A stretch of DNA of 64,000 nucleotides from NCBI GenBank assembly GCA_916613615.1, contig OU744726.1:70962976-71026975 (forward strand), in the 5' to 3' direction. Of this stretch, positions 33,383 through 46,826 are shown piece by piece; positions within the stretch are counted from its first letter, which is position 1, and each line of letters begins with the position of its first letter. The notes under the pieces are model-generated. The model searched no databases. It saw only the letters and a program-made list of their open reading frames with translations, and had not been told where the DNA came from. A program made the translations under genes and the position numbers. The DNA is from Steromphala cineraria. Lineage: Eukaryota > Mollusca > Gastropoda > Trochida > Trochidae.

Positions 33383-35358
33383 CCAGATAGCGCTACGAGT
33401 GTATCCGCAAAGGGAAAAAATCTTAAAACTCTTGGTCTTTATAGGATAGCACTTTATCTTTTAATTCAGGACAAAATATCCCCAATTCCTTAAAAATCGT
33501 CACCGAAAGATAAAACCCCAGTGTCTGACTACAAAAATACGTGTATGGTCACATCGTTATGTTCGTTCTTGATTGAGGTGACAGTTGATTTAAAAACGTT
33601 TTGAAATTCGTATGTTGGAGCTGATAGTATGAGAGAAATGGTATTAAAATTATGTCATTGTAATAGTTAAGTCATGAGTCAATTTAAATCCAAGATATAC
33701 GCATTATCAATATTTCCGGTAGTTTTTTTATGAATGGTACTCATTTCCATCCATTCATTCTTACAGATGGCAGTTATGACAGATCTTTGACAACTGTTAT
33801 CAAACACATTGCACATGACAATGAAACACCGGAAATGACGTTCACAATGTTCTATATTTAGCAACAGACATAGACAATGTATTTCTGACTCACTCACTCT
33901 ATATACATTATAACGATGAACTAGGTTAATAACTGGAGATACATGTACAATAACTTGGACTGGGTGTTTTCATCAAACGTTTATCTCAGATTGCAATGTC
34001 ATTACAAAAACACACAATAATGTAATAAATGAAAAGCTTCGTAGCTGGTCTTTAAAAAGGCTTACTTTTCAGTTTTCATGACCTGAACTTATGAATGTAT
34101 GTAAACTATGCCTTTGATTAGTAGAGGAAATTGACATATACTAGTATCTATTTCAAGGTTTCATGAAGCGCCCTTGTATCTTTACCGTGTCTAGTGGTTT
34201 TATGTAAGAGAATGTTTGCTTCTCAACGCCATTTGGAGTATGGAGTCCAGGTGCGGGACCGACCGATGACTTCACCACTCGTTATTTCCTTATATAAATA
34301 AGCTAGACTGCTTTTTGTCCAGACACTAATTAATGTTAGGAATTGGTTTTCATTATCTGGAAGCAATTGTGTACTAACGAATGAATCAAATCTCATTGGT
34401 GACAAATCCAGATTGTCAATTCATGAAAGCAATGTGGTATATTTCCTGCAATGAATACGCCCACAGTCGTTATATTTAAGATTGCATGTGGGAAAAATCA
34501 TGCCATGATTTTGTCCAAAATAAGTATTTTGATATGAATAAGACAAAAAGGTAGTGTGTACTTTGTCACGTTTTAGCAAATTGGGGCAGTATTTCCGGCC
34601 CTAACACACAACGGAACACGTCAGCGATGAATATAGCTTGCAATTTCAGACATTTAAGTGAAAAAGATGTGACATAAACATGGTAATTCATTCATAAAAC
34701 ATGAAACTTCAATGTCACTAAATGATAATAACCATCAAGAGTATAATTCCCCTTAAACAAAATATGCCACGGGCCTGAGGGTAATAACGTTGACCTTGAA
34801 TGTTCTTCTCTGACATCAAGTTAGCCGTAGGCGATGAATTGTTTGCTTTTTTCATATTTTACGAACAACGTCGTATTTGTTGAGGGTTTTGGAAGAAGGT
34901 GACACTATGATAACCGATAAGGCTTCGTGACAAACTTCTCAAGAAAAATGGATGTTTTGCCAAAGCTCGATACTAGAAAATCCTTCCAACCTTGACAAAT
35001 ACTACGATATGTTTCCTCGTTTGATGTTTTTATGTAAAAGCTGGAAAGGACGTGTTATTTGTCAGTATGTTTTGTCACCTCACTATATGTATGTATCGAT
35101 ATCAAACAGGCTGATCGTGGTCTCGAGATGCTTTGTTGAGATCGATCGACACTTTACTCAATACAGTCATTTTTATTTCTTCCTATTTCTTATTTTTGTA
35201 GTAAGACGCTGCTATATACTGGGGTTTTATCTTTCGGTGACGATTTATAAGGAATTGGGGAGATTTTTTCTGAATTAAAAGACAAATTGCTATCCTATAA
35301 AGACCAAGAGTTTTAAGATTTTTTTCCTCTTTGCGGATACACTGGTAGTGCCATCTGG
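33383..35358. mobile_element. 1.98-kb element with about 150-bp inverted repeats
   Basis: The left end 33383-33535 and the right end 35205-35358 are long inverted repeats at roughly 85-90% identity by eye. They share words such as GTGTATCCGCAAAG, TCTTAAAACTCTTGG and CGTCACCGAAAGATAAAA. The 1.67-kb middle has only short frames and no transposase, so the element is non-autonomous. I could not find a convincing target duplication, so the outer limits may be off by a few bases. Long repeats of this kind occur in Mutator-like and foldback elements; the superfamily is unresolved. Confidence 0.75.
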
Positions 35359-37680
35359 AACTCTACTTATTTAGCTACGTTGAGAAGAACTAAAGCCTTG
35401 GGTACTTCGGTACTTGTAACTTTGATCAACTCATAGCGATATATCTTAATCAATACAAACAAGGTGTAAATCTATTTTTCATTTTTGTTATTTTATTCAG
35501 TTGTAGATGTCAACGAGACAATTTAATCTAATTAATAAAAGTTTCTCGTTAATCAAGCTTTCTCTTAAACAGAACCTGTAGTCTAAATAGTCTTAATCCA
35601 ATTTCCTTAAGGTCCCAATGAAATTATGATCTCTTGATACAAATCATATTTCAGAGATTGAGTGTTAATCGAAGTGTCAATCTATGTGTGCCTACAAGTG
35701 ATGTTGTGTAATTCTCCTACATCACCATCTGTATCATCACTGACCTACTTGAGACGGATGTTACATCACTCACAGGAGGTGATTCCGTGATGATAGGAGA
35801 TAACTCTGTAACTACAGATGGTGACAAATAGATGATGGTTACTGAACAATACATAAGTACAGCAATCGCTCATGAGAAGTAATTTAAAGGTGTTGGTGAG
35901 TGTTGAGGGACAAAAGATTAATCAAGATTGCTATCTGTACATGTGTGCTGTTGTTCTGTTGATCTTGGATTTAAAAAGTCTCATTTCATACACAACAAAA
36001 AGCAAAAAGCAAAAAGCAAAAAAGCAAAACCTCTTGGTTGGCATATGCTATGTATCGTCCTTGCTCTGTATTTGGTGGCATTTTATATAGAAGTATACTT
36101 TATCGAACAGGGTTATTGAAACAAACATAGCATTATCATACTCTTATACCATAAACATTTCTAAATGTCATACATACGTTACTTTTATTGTAGATAGACA
36201 TAATTTATGTAGTAACAGTAAAGTTTAATAACATGATTTCTATGGTATTATATAGTTAAGGAACTTGGCTATGGTGAACATAAGTATGTACCCTTTCTTG
36301 CGCAATATTCTTTAAACACTTTTATAGAAAATTATGTTATTTTGTTAAAGAACTCGATTCATAAAGAAGCTACATAGACTATGTGTATATATTAGCTACA
36401 CCCTATATGCAACGAAGCCCAATGCCATGTGCCTATGGAAGAAGTTCTAACACAGTAACACACTTTCTTACCAAGCAGTAATCGAGATCATAAACAATCA
36501 CCAAGGCTTTTGCACGACGACTCGTGTGACTCGTCCGTAATGTTACACACACGTTACAAGATTCTTACATTTGTAATTGTCTCATGATGTAACCGACTGT
36601 AACAGAGACTAAGTAGAGACAACTCTGTCTCCTCACGTGTTACACCCTTAATTGCCTCCCTTCTGTACATACATACACTCTAATTGTCAGCTGATTACAC
36701 ATATATCACACACCTTGTCATTTCAGGCTATTAGAGAAACTGGCCTATTGTCCTGAGCTGACCTCAGACAGTATGCAATGAAGCATCAACATTTGACATG
36801 TGATTGTGAGTACTAGGAGACCTTGTGAATTCACTGTGTATGCTATATACCACCAAATCTTCTCAAGAGGTAGTTAGTTACAACTGAGTGTAGAACATGT
36901 TCCCGCAGTCTAACCTGTGGCCGGTCTACTGTACGCCATCAGGAGTTAGACTGTGTTTGTATACTACCAACCAGATGATATAAGATGGTTAGACTGAATC
37001 TTAGACTCTGAAACGAAAACGCATATCACATGCAGCTTTATCTGTAACTCATCTAGACAATAACAAAGACTTGTGTGGTGCTATAAGGATATTTTGTTGG
37101 ACAGACTACAAGTTGGTAAACGATCTTTGGTACTGAAGATTACTATTTCATATTTCTATATTCTATATTTCTATACTACTATATTATTTCATTTCCTGAA
37201 GACAGGGGAATCCCCAAGACAAATGTATTGTGAAACAGTATATGATTCATAGCATTATGACTTAGGTCTATATCTTGAAATAATGAGGGTTTCGGATATG
37301 TTCGTGTCTGATGTGTATTCCTGATTATGCATGAGGACATTTGATGGAATTGTTCTGCATGAATCGCCTTACCGTCAATTTCAATATTTTCTACGTCCTA
37401 AATTCGTTCACTGACATCCATTATAAACATTATATAAACATATTTTCGGCAAATAACAGTCCCTGTGGTTATTGAATTTGAGAAAATGCCAAATCAGCTT
37501 AAAATACATAGCTCTCAAAAGATCTTTTTAGGGCAAAAGAATCTACTGAGTTAATCTAAATCTTACATCTTTACTATTCTCATCAATCCAGGAACTAAGC
37601 ATAATTATTAAGTGACAGTGATTTAATAATTCATTGTTTCAGAGACGGACATCCTGAATGTTGTCTTCATCATCCCGTGA
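35359..37680. other. Unassigned stretch
   Basis: Contains a short (AGCAAAA)n run at about 35997-36029 and a 12-bp inverted pair TCACCATCTGTA / TACAGATGGTGA spanning about 35725-35824. Homeodomain-like TAATTG words recur at 36570-36690. No gene is supported. Confidence 0.45.
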
Positions 37681-37760
37681 TCATTGACAGCCCCTCTGAT
37701 TGACATGTTATGGGTGTGACTGATAGATGATGTCAAACAGAGATGTGACGGAGCATCACG
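37681..37760. promoter_or_regulatory. Possible TALE/PBX-type site patch
   Basis: TGATTGACA at about 37698 matches the PBX/MEIS core, with ATTGACAG close upstream and TGATAGATGATGTCA close downstream. This would be unremarkable alone; the patch is GC-richer than the surroundings and could be a conserved non-coding element. Confidence 0.2.
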
Positions 37761-40027
37761 TGAACTTGTACTTTTCATTCAGACATCCGCCTCTCAGGGC
37801 CTCTCAGGTCATCAATGAGAATGGTACTGTCACCTTTGGTGAATGAATTACAATGAGGATTGGTAGTTTACAGTAACCGTACATCAGTCATATGTATGAA
37901 TATATCAAGCTGTCAGCAAGACCCTCAAATAACTTGACAGTCACAGCAAGTCTATTGGAAACTTGATTCTTATAATCTCAAAATGAACTATTTTAACACG
38001 ATGTTTACATTTTTTTATCACTTTATTTCTTTTTGTAGGCACCATTTTTGATTTTTTGACCAACACCTTTGAACAAAAAGGTTTGACAGACAAATCTTGG
38101 CATAATGAAATGGTTTCAATTCCAAGAATACAATACATTGTAATTGTCCTCTGTTATGCTTATGAACGACCAGGGATTTGTTAACGAAACCAAAATGGGC
38201 AAACGGGAGATATGCATTCTTCTAAGTTAATGTTCTTAGTTTACTTGAAACAAATGCCTTTATCCCGGGAAATGAGGAGATGCCTTCTATCTGGATGGAT
38301 TTAAACTTCATCGATACAGTTCATGTTTTTTCAGTTTGAGCCTTATTGCTTGGTGCCCCAAAGGGCACAAAGTATTATTATTTGATTTTTCTAAAACTTT
38401 TTTGAATTCTCTCTATATTACTCTTGATATTTTCAAAGGGAAGCCGCGCCAATCACATGTGTTGTATCCAAATCAAAAGACCAATAAACAGAGCTGTAGC
38501 AAAAAATGCATTACGTCACCATGTGGGTAATACAAAATATTTGGCACATTAAACTGTGGAATATGATTTCGCTTTAAATGTTTATTAAAAAAGAAACAAT
38601 GTTTTCTATTAAAGATGCTGATAAATGTTAACAGACTCAATCAAAAACATCTTCATTTGAAGAAGAGTCTGCATTTGTTCCAGATAAAGCATTAATTATT
38701 TCGCATTCAATAATCGTAGAATCCACTTTTTTATAACCCACGCGATTTAATTTCACGCAGGGCTCGCCTGGCGAATTAAAAGTAATGTTTGTGTAAGTCA
38801 ATGGTGACATCGAAATAAGACTTATGTTTACTAATAGGTAGATCACTTACGACCACGAGACAAGTCATACTTAACGATGTTACTAAATGTTTACGTTGAA
38901 AACATGTATTTATTATCAGAGTACTGAAATTGACTCGTGCTATATTTAGAATATGACCTACATCGCTGGTTCGTAACGTTAGCTCAGCGGACCCGTCAGA
39001 TCATCGGAAAGTATTTTCTTTATTATTTGTTATACTACTGTTAATAATTAACCAGCATGACAAGGAGATATCGTTTTGGCAGTACGTTTTGCACAATTTC
39101 CTGTCATTGTCAACGCTACATGGCAAGACAGTGCTTTTACTTCAATATCATAAACATAGTGACCTCACTATGCAATGACATCACTGTCTGGAAAATCTAG
39201 TGTTGTTGTGTTCAGAGATTTAAATTTTTTCTCTGATATGTCAAAAAGAGTGAATTTGGATGATAAATTGATTGTCACCCTCGTGTATTTTGATATGAAA
39301 TATACCAACAATCGTTGATGAATGTAAAAAATAAAACTTTCAGCAATTCGTGTTGATAGAAATTAATTTTGTGAAGTTAACTTTGAGTAATACTTGTGTT
39401 AATATTAGTGCTGTTATCCAGTGTTGTATATTTCACTTATCCCCCGAATTGTTCGACAAATCACAATCTCCTTCATCTGCCTATGTGGCACCAAGCATGC
39501 CTTTTTTAAGGCTTTTCTTGTTGTGGTTGTTCGCATAAAGTACCAAATAACATATAGAGGGAATTCATACGAGAAGTACTTGAAATTTCTGAAATCAATT
39601 TTTTATGCAAATAAAACCAAATACAAAGATTTTGAAGACCACACTTGCGCTCCTTTGACTCTCTTGGTTCGATGTCTAAACAGATGTTACATTGTTATTT
39701 TAGCACAAAGTTTAATTTTCAAGTTTAACCGTAAACGAACATCAATGATATGGTAACATTTGATTCTTGAGTACCGTATTCATTCGTTTTAGTTACACTT
39801 GCAGATTTCAATACCTTCATTCTCTTAAAACAACCATAACATTGGATATCTACAAACAGCATAACTAGTCATATGAATAATTACAGTCTAAAGTCTAGAA
39901 TAAGAAAAAACGTTATGTTAATGCCTTCCTTACATAAGAATCCATAACGCTATTGACACCCTGCCACTTGAGACTTTCATCTTAATCCAGCCCAACCCAA
40001 GAAGATTTCCCCTGTCAGTGATGGATT
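37761..40027. other. Unassigned stretch
   Basis: No supported gene. TTAGCTCAGCGG near 38980 mimics a tRNA A-box but has no partner B-box. Confidence 0.5.
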
Positions 40028-40085
40028 GCCCCCTGTAGGCTCCCCCGAACCCCCCTCCCTAAACCCCTGACTTTATTCCAGGGGG
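40028..40085 (-). other. C-tract cluster, G-quadruplex potential on minus strand
   Basis: Runs of 4, 5, 6, 3 and 4 C's occur between 40028 and 40067, separated by short loops, so the minus strand can form a G-quadruplex. A G5 run follows at about 40081. Confidence 0.5.
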
Positions 40086-40749
40086 CGACACACTGCCGAT
40101 GCTTGCCCTGTGATTTATTTCCCCTGTATAGCCTACATTGATACCCAGAGTGTTAACATCTATTAAAACGCACTTCAATGGTTTGCCTCTAGCAAGTTGC
40201 TAACGTAATGCTCTCCATCAACATTTTGATAAATGATTATTGTTCACCTGACAGACAATGTATTTTCTCCAAATAAATGTCTTCTATATTTTGTGTGGGT
40301 TGTATACCTGTCAGTCACAAGATTGCCTTCCATTAACTAAGAACAAAGAAATTGAAATCCAAATCACGGAAACTGTTTGATGCGACTGTGACCCTCGGGG
40401 TATTGAGTGATTCATGATACAATGAGATGACTTATCTTACGATACCTCTGAATAAAACATCATTTCTCTTTCCTCTTCTGAACGGGAAAAGGAAATAATG
40501 TTTCGTGACAATATTCAGTGTGATGACCACGGTAAAGGTTATTAGTCATATTCCCCCCAGCGGAAGATTCCGCTTTGCTTAGCGGCCTACATGTATAGCA
40601 GTTTAGCGTCCGTCCACAAAATAACTTGCAATAACTTGGAACTATGAATAATTCGTCATAACAGCAATATAATTATGCAAACACAATGTTTTAATTATTG
40701 TTTATGTCTGTATTTCTTTTCTTGTTCACACATGGTAATATTTGACATA
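40086..40749. other. Unassigned stretch
   Basis: AT-rich; nothing supported apart from the small palindrome GCGGAAGATTCCGC near 40560. Confidence 0.5.
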
Positions 40750-41331
40750 CACTCAGGGGCAAAAGAAACGCTACCATATACAATGCATGATAGGTTAATC
40801 TAAGATTGATAGTTACGGCTGAAACAGGGTTAATTCATGTATTCAAGAGCTAACTGAACCAAGTTTTTAATTTCAGAGTTATATCTGTTAACGCTTTTGA
40901 AATACAAGCCTGTCAAAAACCTCTGCTAAAAAATCTCCTTAACTAGACGAGATAGTGTAGTGAAAATGGCCCTTTTTCTTGTTTTTAAACCAAAATACAG
41001 GCAAAATGCGTGAACAAATTAACTTCTACAAGGGTTATTTATATTGGTAACATCTTAGTTTTTGTAGATTTTTAAATTTCATAATTATTTTATTCCAATT
41101 CCAAAGATTATGACCAAAAATAACATCGAAAAAGCTGTTTTTTGACCCCTCGTGTACTAGTATTTGAACAGTCATACCATTATAAGTATTATACTTTGAT
41201 GTTTGAAATTGTGAGTACTTCTTCATAACTGATGTGCCTATCACAAGGGCTCGTAGTCGCATTTAATTTACAACAGGATTTTGTTTTGTACTTTTTTGAA
41301 AAGTTGGTATCGTCTCTTTTGCCCCTGAGTG
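40750..41331. mobile_element. TA-flanked non-autonomous Tc1-like element (582 bp)
   Basis: Ends CACTCAGGGGCAAAAGAAAC (left) and the complement of CACTCAGGGGCAAAAGAGAC (right) form inverted repeats of about 26 bp. TA lies at 40748-40749 and 41332-41333. The pattern CACT..CAAAAGAAACGC resembles the ends of the Tc1-like transposon at 22485. There is no transposase; the minus-strand frames near its right end are not coding by content. The superfamily is inferred from ends and target site. Confidence 0.8.
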
Positions 41332-41333
41332 TA

Positions 41334-43057
41334 TATTTAAGTGTACGGTAGGTTGGTAAAGGTTGATTTCTCGACATTCTTACAAGTTTTTCCATTAACA
41401 TCATTGTGATATTTTTGAGGCAGCCGTGTTGTTAACAAAACAGACAGCGATGATTGTGCATTTGTAAAAACACATTGAGATTATGAGCAGTCTAACTAAA
41501 CAGGAAGATGAATTGTCCAATAATACGTATAAATGTGTTTAAATGTTGAACTGTAAATATTTCAAGCCAAATCGACATGCGTGAGTTCGGCACGTTTTAT
41601 TTATCAATGAAACGTAAAAATAGTCCCGTCGACTAATCGTCTTTCATTCTCGGAACTGACCAACCAACGTTGAGAATCACTAAAATGCACATGTGCAGAT
41701 ATAAAAAAAAATATCCACTCGTGTGTCCTCGCCCGTATGATATGATACCTTAATTAGGCAGAGTACAAACTTTTTAAGATAATATAATATGAAAGGAGAT
41801 GTTTAGAAAAACAAAACATAAAGATAAACGGAGAATAAACATAACTGACTCTATGCTATACAACTAATATTACATTTTTTTGTATACGTATTATGTAATA
41901 TAATTTATAGGCAGCTGCCTTTGTATTCTCTTAACTAGGTTGTAGTATAAGTTTAATCAGATCCAGATTCACTGGTCGGTTTTGTTCTGCGAGTCCAAGA
42001 GCGAGGAATTATGGGTAATATAAGAGGATAGGACCCAGCATGTCTCCATGACGCATACTAGTATCAACCAATCTAACAGTACTAGTAAATCAGATACCTG
42101 CATCAGGAGTGAAGTGTTGGGGAATATCTTACATATCTGACAACAGTATGTAACTATGTATTTTATACAAAAGCGAGATGATTATAACATTTGACTGATA
42201 CATATCAGAAATATACAGTTTAAAGCCCGGGGCTCAAGTCAAGTGGACGACCCACTGTGCTACAGGCCGCAGGGTTCGCTACAGTATAGAGCAGGTATTT
42301 AAATAAAACTGTTAATATTAGTAATGGTAACTATAAATCTTTAAAAACGTAAGTGCACATTACGTTTTCATTATGATATATAATGTGTAACATTGAATTC
42401 ACTACTGTCCAATGGGTCATATGGCCTCAAAAGACTGAATAAAGCTTCTGTTCAGTTCTGATATCAAAATTTTTTTTAAAATTATCAACTTAATATCAAT
42501 TTAAATTATTTCGATTAAACGTAAGCTGTGTATTAACCATAAGATATCAAATCAATTACACACACGGCTCTTACTATTCATTTCAAAATAAGGTTTCAGC
42601 AAGATTAATTTTTTTTTATTAAATGCTTAAATGATAAGTATGGGTTTTAATTAAAAACTGCTGAGAACCAGGTATTACTTTATTAATGAATACGTGAGCT
42701 ATGGACAATCATTACCTGTTGGTATAATCGCACAGTGAATATAGAGTAGGCCTATAGACTCGTCAAATCTATTTTTCAAACGTATTTATGTCGAATTTCC
42801 ATATTGATATTAAAGTTGGATATAGTAAAACAAGGCTAGTAATAGTTAGGGTTATAATTAGATTTTACTGAATATGATAGTTTTCTTATAAGTCAATCTA
42901 GTGTAGTCTTGAACAGTTTATGAACATTTATAAGCTATTCCGCATATATTAGATATTTCAAAGCATGTCAATTTCATTTAATGGCATTTGAATAAAAATA
43001 ATAAAAAGTTTATGTATGGGTCTGTTATGTGTATTGGCTTGGTACGCTTTTAAAGTT
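41334..43057. other. Unassigned stretch
   Basis: AT-rich. A GC-rich patch at about 42225-42290 was examined as tRNA-like and not accepted. Confidence 0.5.
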
Positions 43058-43259
43058 ATTTATTTTTCACAATATCTATCTCTTGGCTCTATGATTACTT
43101 ACATTTATATAAAAAGAAAATTAATGTTTCCGAAGGTCATCAGATTCCTGTGACCTTCCAATCTAAATGGTAACCTTCGAACACAAAAACATCTTTTTAT
43201 ATACATGTAAGTAATCATTGTGCCAAGAGATAAATACATTTTTATGTGTGGAAAATAAA
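43058..43259. repeat. 200-bp foldback palindrome
   Basis: TATTTTTCACA..ATCTCTTGG..GATTACTTACAT..TATATAAAAAGA on the left pairs with its complement on the right (43185-43259), symmetric about 43158. The inner part GAAGGTCA..TGACCTTC pairs again near the centre. The arms are about 75-90 bp with a few mismatches and indels. No target duplication was identified. Confidence 0.75.
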
Positions 43260-45785
43260 GAAATATATTGAGAAAGTACAAGAATTTTAAAGAATTAACG
43301 TCATCACGATGCCAAATTCATGACACCGTTGTAAAAAGAAATCAAGGTCAGTGTATTTCCAACAGACTTCAGACTCACGAGCAAAATAATGTCAGCGCAT
43401 AGTGAAACACGAAGAACCAGTTTAGATGTAACCCTCCAGTTGAACACTTGCCATGCTGGATTTGGCACTAACCAGACATACAGACGGTGGTCTAAAACGC
43501 TTGGGGTCATCGATTGAAACTTTGCCCGAGCTTTCAACATACACACAGTTTAAAATAACTTTATTTTGTCTACTTGGTGATGTTAGATTACCCATGTTCA
43601 TGGATTCCAATGTTTCAGAGGAATTCATTTATATAGATGCTCATCTAGGGCCTGGTATATCAAAGCCAGAGCCCCTATCAGGAATACTTCGTCAAATTTG
43701 AAGTTTTGAGCTCACCTTGATGTTTGCCTTACTGCGCGCTAGATAAATACGTGTTCAGACTCCAACTCCAGAAGATGTCTCAAGATGATATTGTGTTTTA
43801 TTCTCTCACTCTTCTCACTTTGATTTCAAATAATCGGGATTAGTTTCAAAACAACACGAAACGTGAAGAATCCATTCAAAGTGCAATAAAAACTCATTCA
43901 TGATGCATATTTTTCTATTAAACCCTATGTTTAGATACTAGCGTTGACCTTATACGTGCAAAATTTTATATTCTTATAAGAAGCGTTCTGCTTGATTCGA
44001 TGCAAAACTGCTCCGACTATATGATAGTTAGATAAGAAATTCTTGTAAAAAGTAAATCTATCCAAAAATCACTAAAAGTCATTATATTTTCAGATGAAAG
44101 TCATGTTATTCCCATTTGTTTGAGTTATTGTCTTTTTATTATATCTTAGAATTTTGATATTCGCTTTTTGAGGTTTGAGATCTTTTCAGTTGATCATTGA
44201 GAAATGTAAGAAAAGATCATCAGCAGACCTAAATTCGGCCAATAAACTGAAACACACAAATAATGGAGGCTGTTTAGATAACGAACCGACGGTTGCACAG
44301 GGAAAACCATACACGTCAAAGTTCTTTTTGAAGATGTAAAAGTGACAGTTTACTCTCCTCGATAATAACATTGGACAAAGGAGCTCGCCTTGCTGTATGA
44401 TTATTTTACCAAATACACGGAAAGAAATCCTATTTTTATCTATTATTCGTATACAGGACCCTCCCAGACACGGACCAGTGACACACGCGTCTCCTGTGGT
44501 TAGTTAAAGGTATGTGCGATATTTACCTGCAGTGATTAGGTACGCGTGACGTCACTCCAGGTATGGTAATTCAAAATCACGCAGAGCACCTGTTGTGTTT
44601 TACTGTGTTTTGGCTACCTGGTTGTCGCTCATGGATACGATTAGCAATATGTATGTCTGTTTTAAGGGTCATGAGCTTTATGGAGGGATTATGTATTGTT
44701 ATTTGGTGTCATCGTTTGTCCTTAAGTTAACAGATTTTACTGTTATGTTCCTTAAAACATTTAAACTTTATTGGATGAAATTCAAAAATGAAATAAAAGA
44801 AATTTAGGAAGAGTGAAGAGTGAAGAAGTCTTCTACATGTATTTCAATAAAGAATTTTTTTTAAATCTTTTATCTTCTTATGTAAAATAAAATATATTGC
44901 ACTGATGAAAATGTAGTATACAAATTACAGATTTTATTTTCAAATTACGGAGACGTTTCCCTGATCGTTTTATAGTTTAAGGGGTTTATCATAGGATACG
45001 ATATTGTACCACTATATTTTTAAAAAACCCGGATAATAAGGAATAAAGCGACTAAACATACAACTTATGAATTTGTAATTGTTATTGTTATATTCGTAAT
45101 TGATTGTTGTCACAATATTCGTAATTTCTTTTTCATCCTAGCACATTCAATAAGAATAATAAAACCATTTCAAAGCTAAACGTCCTGACGCAATACCAAT
45201 AGTCTTACGCAGCTCCTTATCCTTTATATGGGTACATTGTGTAACGTGAGGACACCGCCTAACAATTATGTTCACCAAATAGGTATAACCTGTTCATAAA
45301 TTGCATATCTCCTGGCAATTAGTAACACAAAACAGCAGTATAGGCCATATGGTACGAGTTTGATACCACAACGAGCTACAGGAAACAAAAGCGGGAAGTA
45401 ATAACACCCCATGGTTACACCGTGTGTCGCCAAGTCGTGTAATTGAACTCATTGCGTAGGAATCACCCCGATAAGACTCCAGTGAACCCTGTGACCCCAG
45501 CGTTCTGGGTAAAGACAGGGTCAATGGAGGGGTACTGTGATCACCCCCTGATAGCTGGGACCTAAGAAGACAAAATAGGTCCTAAGCTTTGATGATGTTG
45601 CGTGAATGTTGAATGACGCTGTTACTTCGTCAGTTTAGATGACTACAGAAGGTGACCTTTTCTGGGGTGTTACTATCACTGACGAAGAGGTTATGGCGTT
45701 CAGTATCACTAGTGTGGTTCACTGTTGTCATTCATATAAGATAGCCTACTCTGAAACAGAAGAAAGAGTCTTTGACGCAAAGCGA
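43260..45785. other. Unassigned stretch
   Basis: Overlapping 60-80 codon frames on both strands at 43304-43701 carry no known domain. A small CAGGTR group (about 44525, 44560, 44588) with a CRE TGACGTCA at about 44547 lies at 44.5 kb. The remainder is AT-rich. Confidence 0.45.
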
Positions 45786-46115
45786 CGTGTACTTGTCACA
45801 TTCAAAACCAATATATTGTTTCCTGGTTAATGCAGAGATGTTCCGTCTAAAAGAGATGTTTGAAAGACCTTTTCTGGCTATGGATACGACATTTTTGACA
45901 CTATCACAATAATACATTTAGCATTAACGTACAATTATCAGTGAAAAAAATAAAATATAAAATTATTAAAAAACGTGATACTGCCACTTTGAAATCATCA
46001 ACTAAATATCAACGTGTACTTGTCACATATTAAAACAATCTATTGTGTCTTGGTAAATGCAGAGATGTTCCGTCTAAGATAGATGTTAGAAAGACCTTCT
46101 CTGGTTATGGATAAA
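45786..46115. repeat. Direct duplication of about 100 bp, 227 bp apart
   Basis: The block CGTGTACTTGTCACAT..GCAGAGATGTTCCGTCTAA..GAAAGACC occurs at 45786-45890 and again at 46013-46115, at about 85% identity by eye. A fragment of the TTAA miniature element lies between the two. Confidence 0.75.
45880..45993 (+). mobile_element. TTAA miniature element, right-end fragment
   Basis: TTTAGCATTAACGTACAATT through AAAACGTGATACTGCCA is the right third of the family seen intact at 48223, 54443 and 56773. The left part is missing. Confidence 0.7.
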
Positions 46116-46626
46116 ATATAAATGCTTGATATCGGTTTGAATACAACAGTTTACAGATAGTCTTGACCATGTTTGTACTGGTTTCTTACCTTCAGAAACG
46201 CAGATGGTACATGTGCTTTTATGAATTCGTATGTTCATTAATGAAATGTTACCCTGCTTTTGGGAATGTTGACATATCACTTTTAAACACAGACAGTCGT
46301 AGTCATAAAGACCCAAGATCATGATCAAATATAAAACCCAAGTTATGAAAAGTAGTATTTAATCACAGCAAACTTAAAGCCTAGAAGGATTTCCCAAGTT
46401 ATATTTTTCCATTTTGCTATCAAATCTGTAAAATGTTCAGCCGGATAATCTAAGCTTTGTTGCGGAAATCGGTAAGATATTTTACAAATCAATTACACAA
46501 ACTATAATCCTGATACTGTTTAATTATTATCCAAGTAAGTGTGGTGTGTCTGAGTGACACCACGTGAGGCAGTTTAGACAGGGACCGCCATCAAATATTG
46601 ATACAAGATACGCTATAGACAAAGAG
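46116..46626. other. Unassigned stretch
   Basis: Nothing supported. Confidence 0.5.
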
Positions 46627-46826
46627 ACTGATAATTGATTCTTGTAATACACTACAAATACAAACGTGTCGCCACAACTGCAGTTTGGCTACATACAGAC
46701 TGACAATTGATTTCTGCAATACACTACAAATACAAACGTGTCGCCACAACTGCAGTTGGGCTACATACAGACTGACAATTGATTTCTGCAATACACTACA
46801 AATACAAACGTGTCGCCACAACTGCG
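46627..46826. repeat. 72-bp tandem repeat, about 2.8 copies
   Basis: GCCACAACTG recurs at 46671, 46743 and 46815, exactly 72 bp apart. The last two units are almost identical and the first has several differences. The period is a multiple of three, which explains the open frames here. Confidence 0.9.

Noticed and set aside
38970..39010. tRNA-like A-box TTAGCTCAGCGG
   Set aside because: No B-box at the required distance and no acceptor-stem pairing.
42225..42290. tRNA- or SINE-like GC patch on the minus strand (GTAGCACAGTGGG..)
   Set aside because: The A-box matches, but the B-box-like CTTGAGCCC is too close and imperfect, and no cloverleaf forms.
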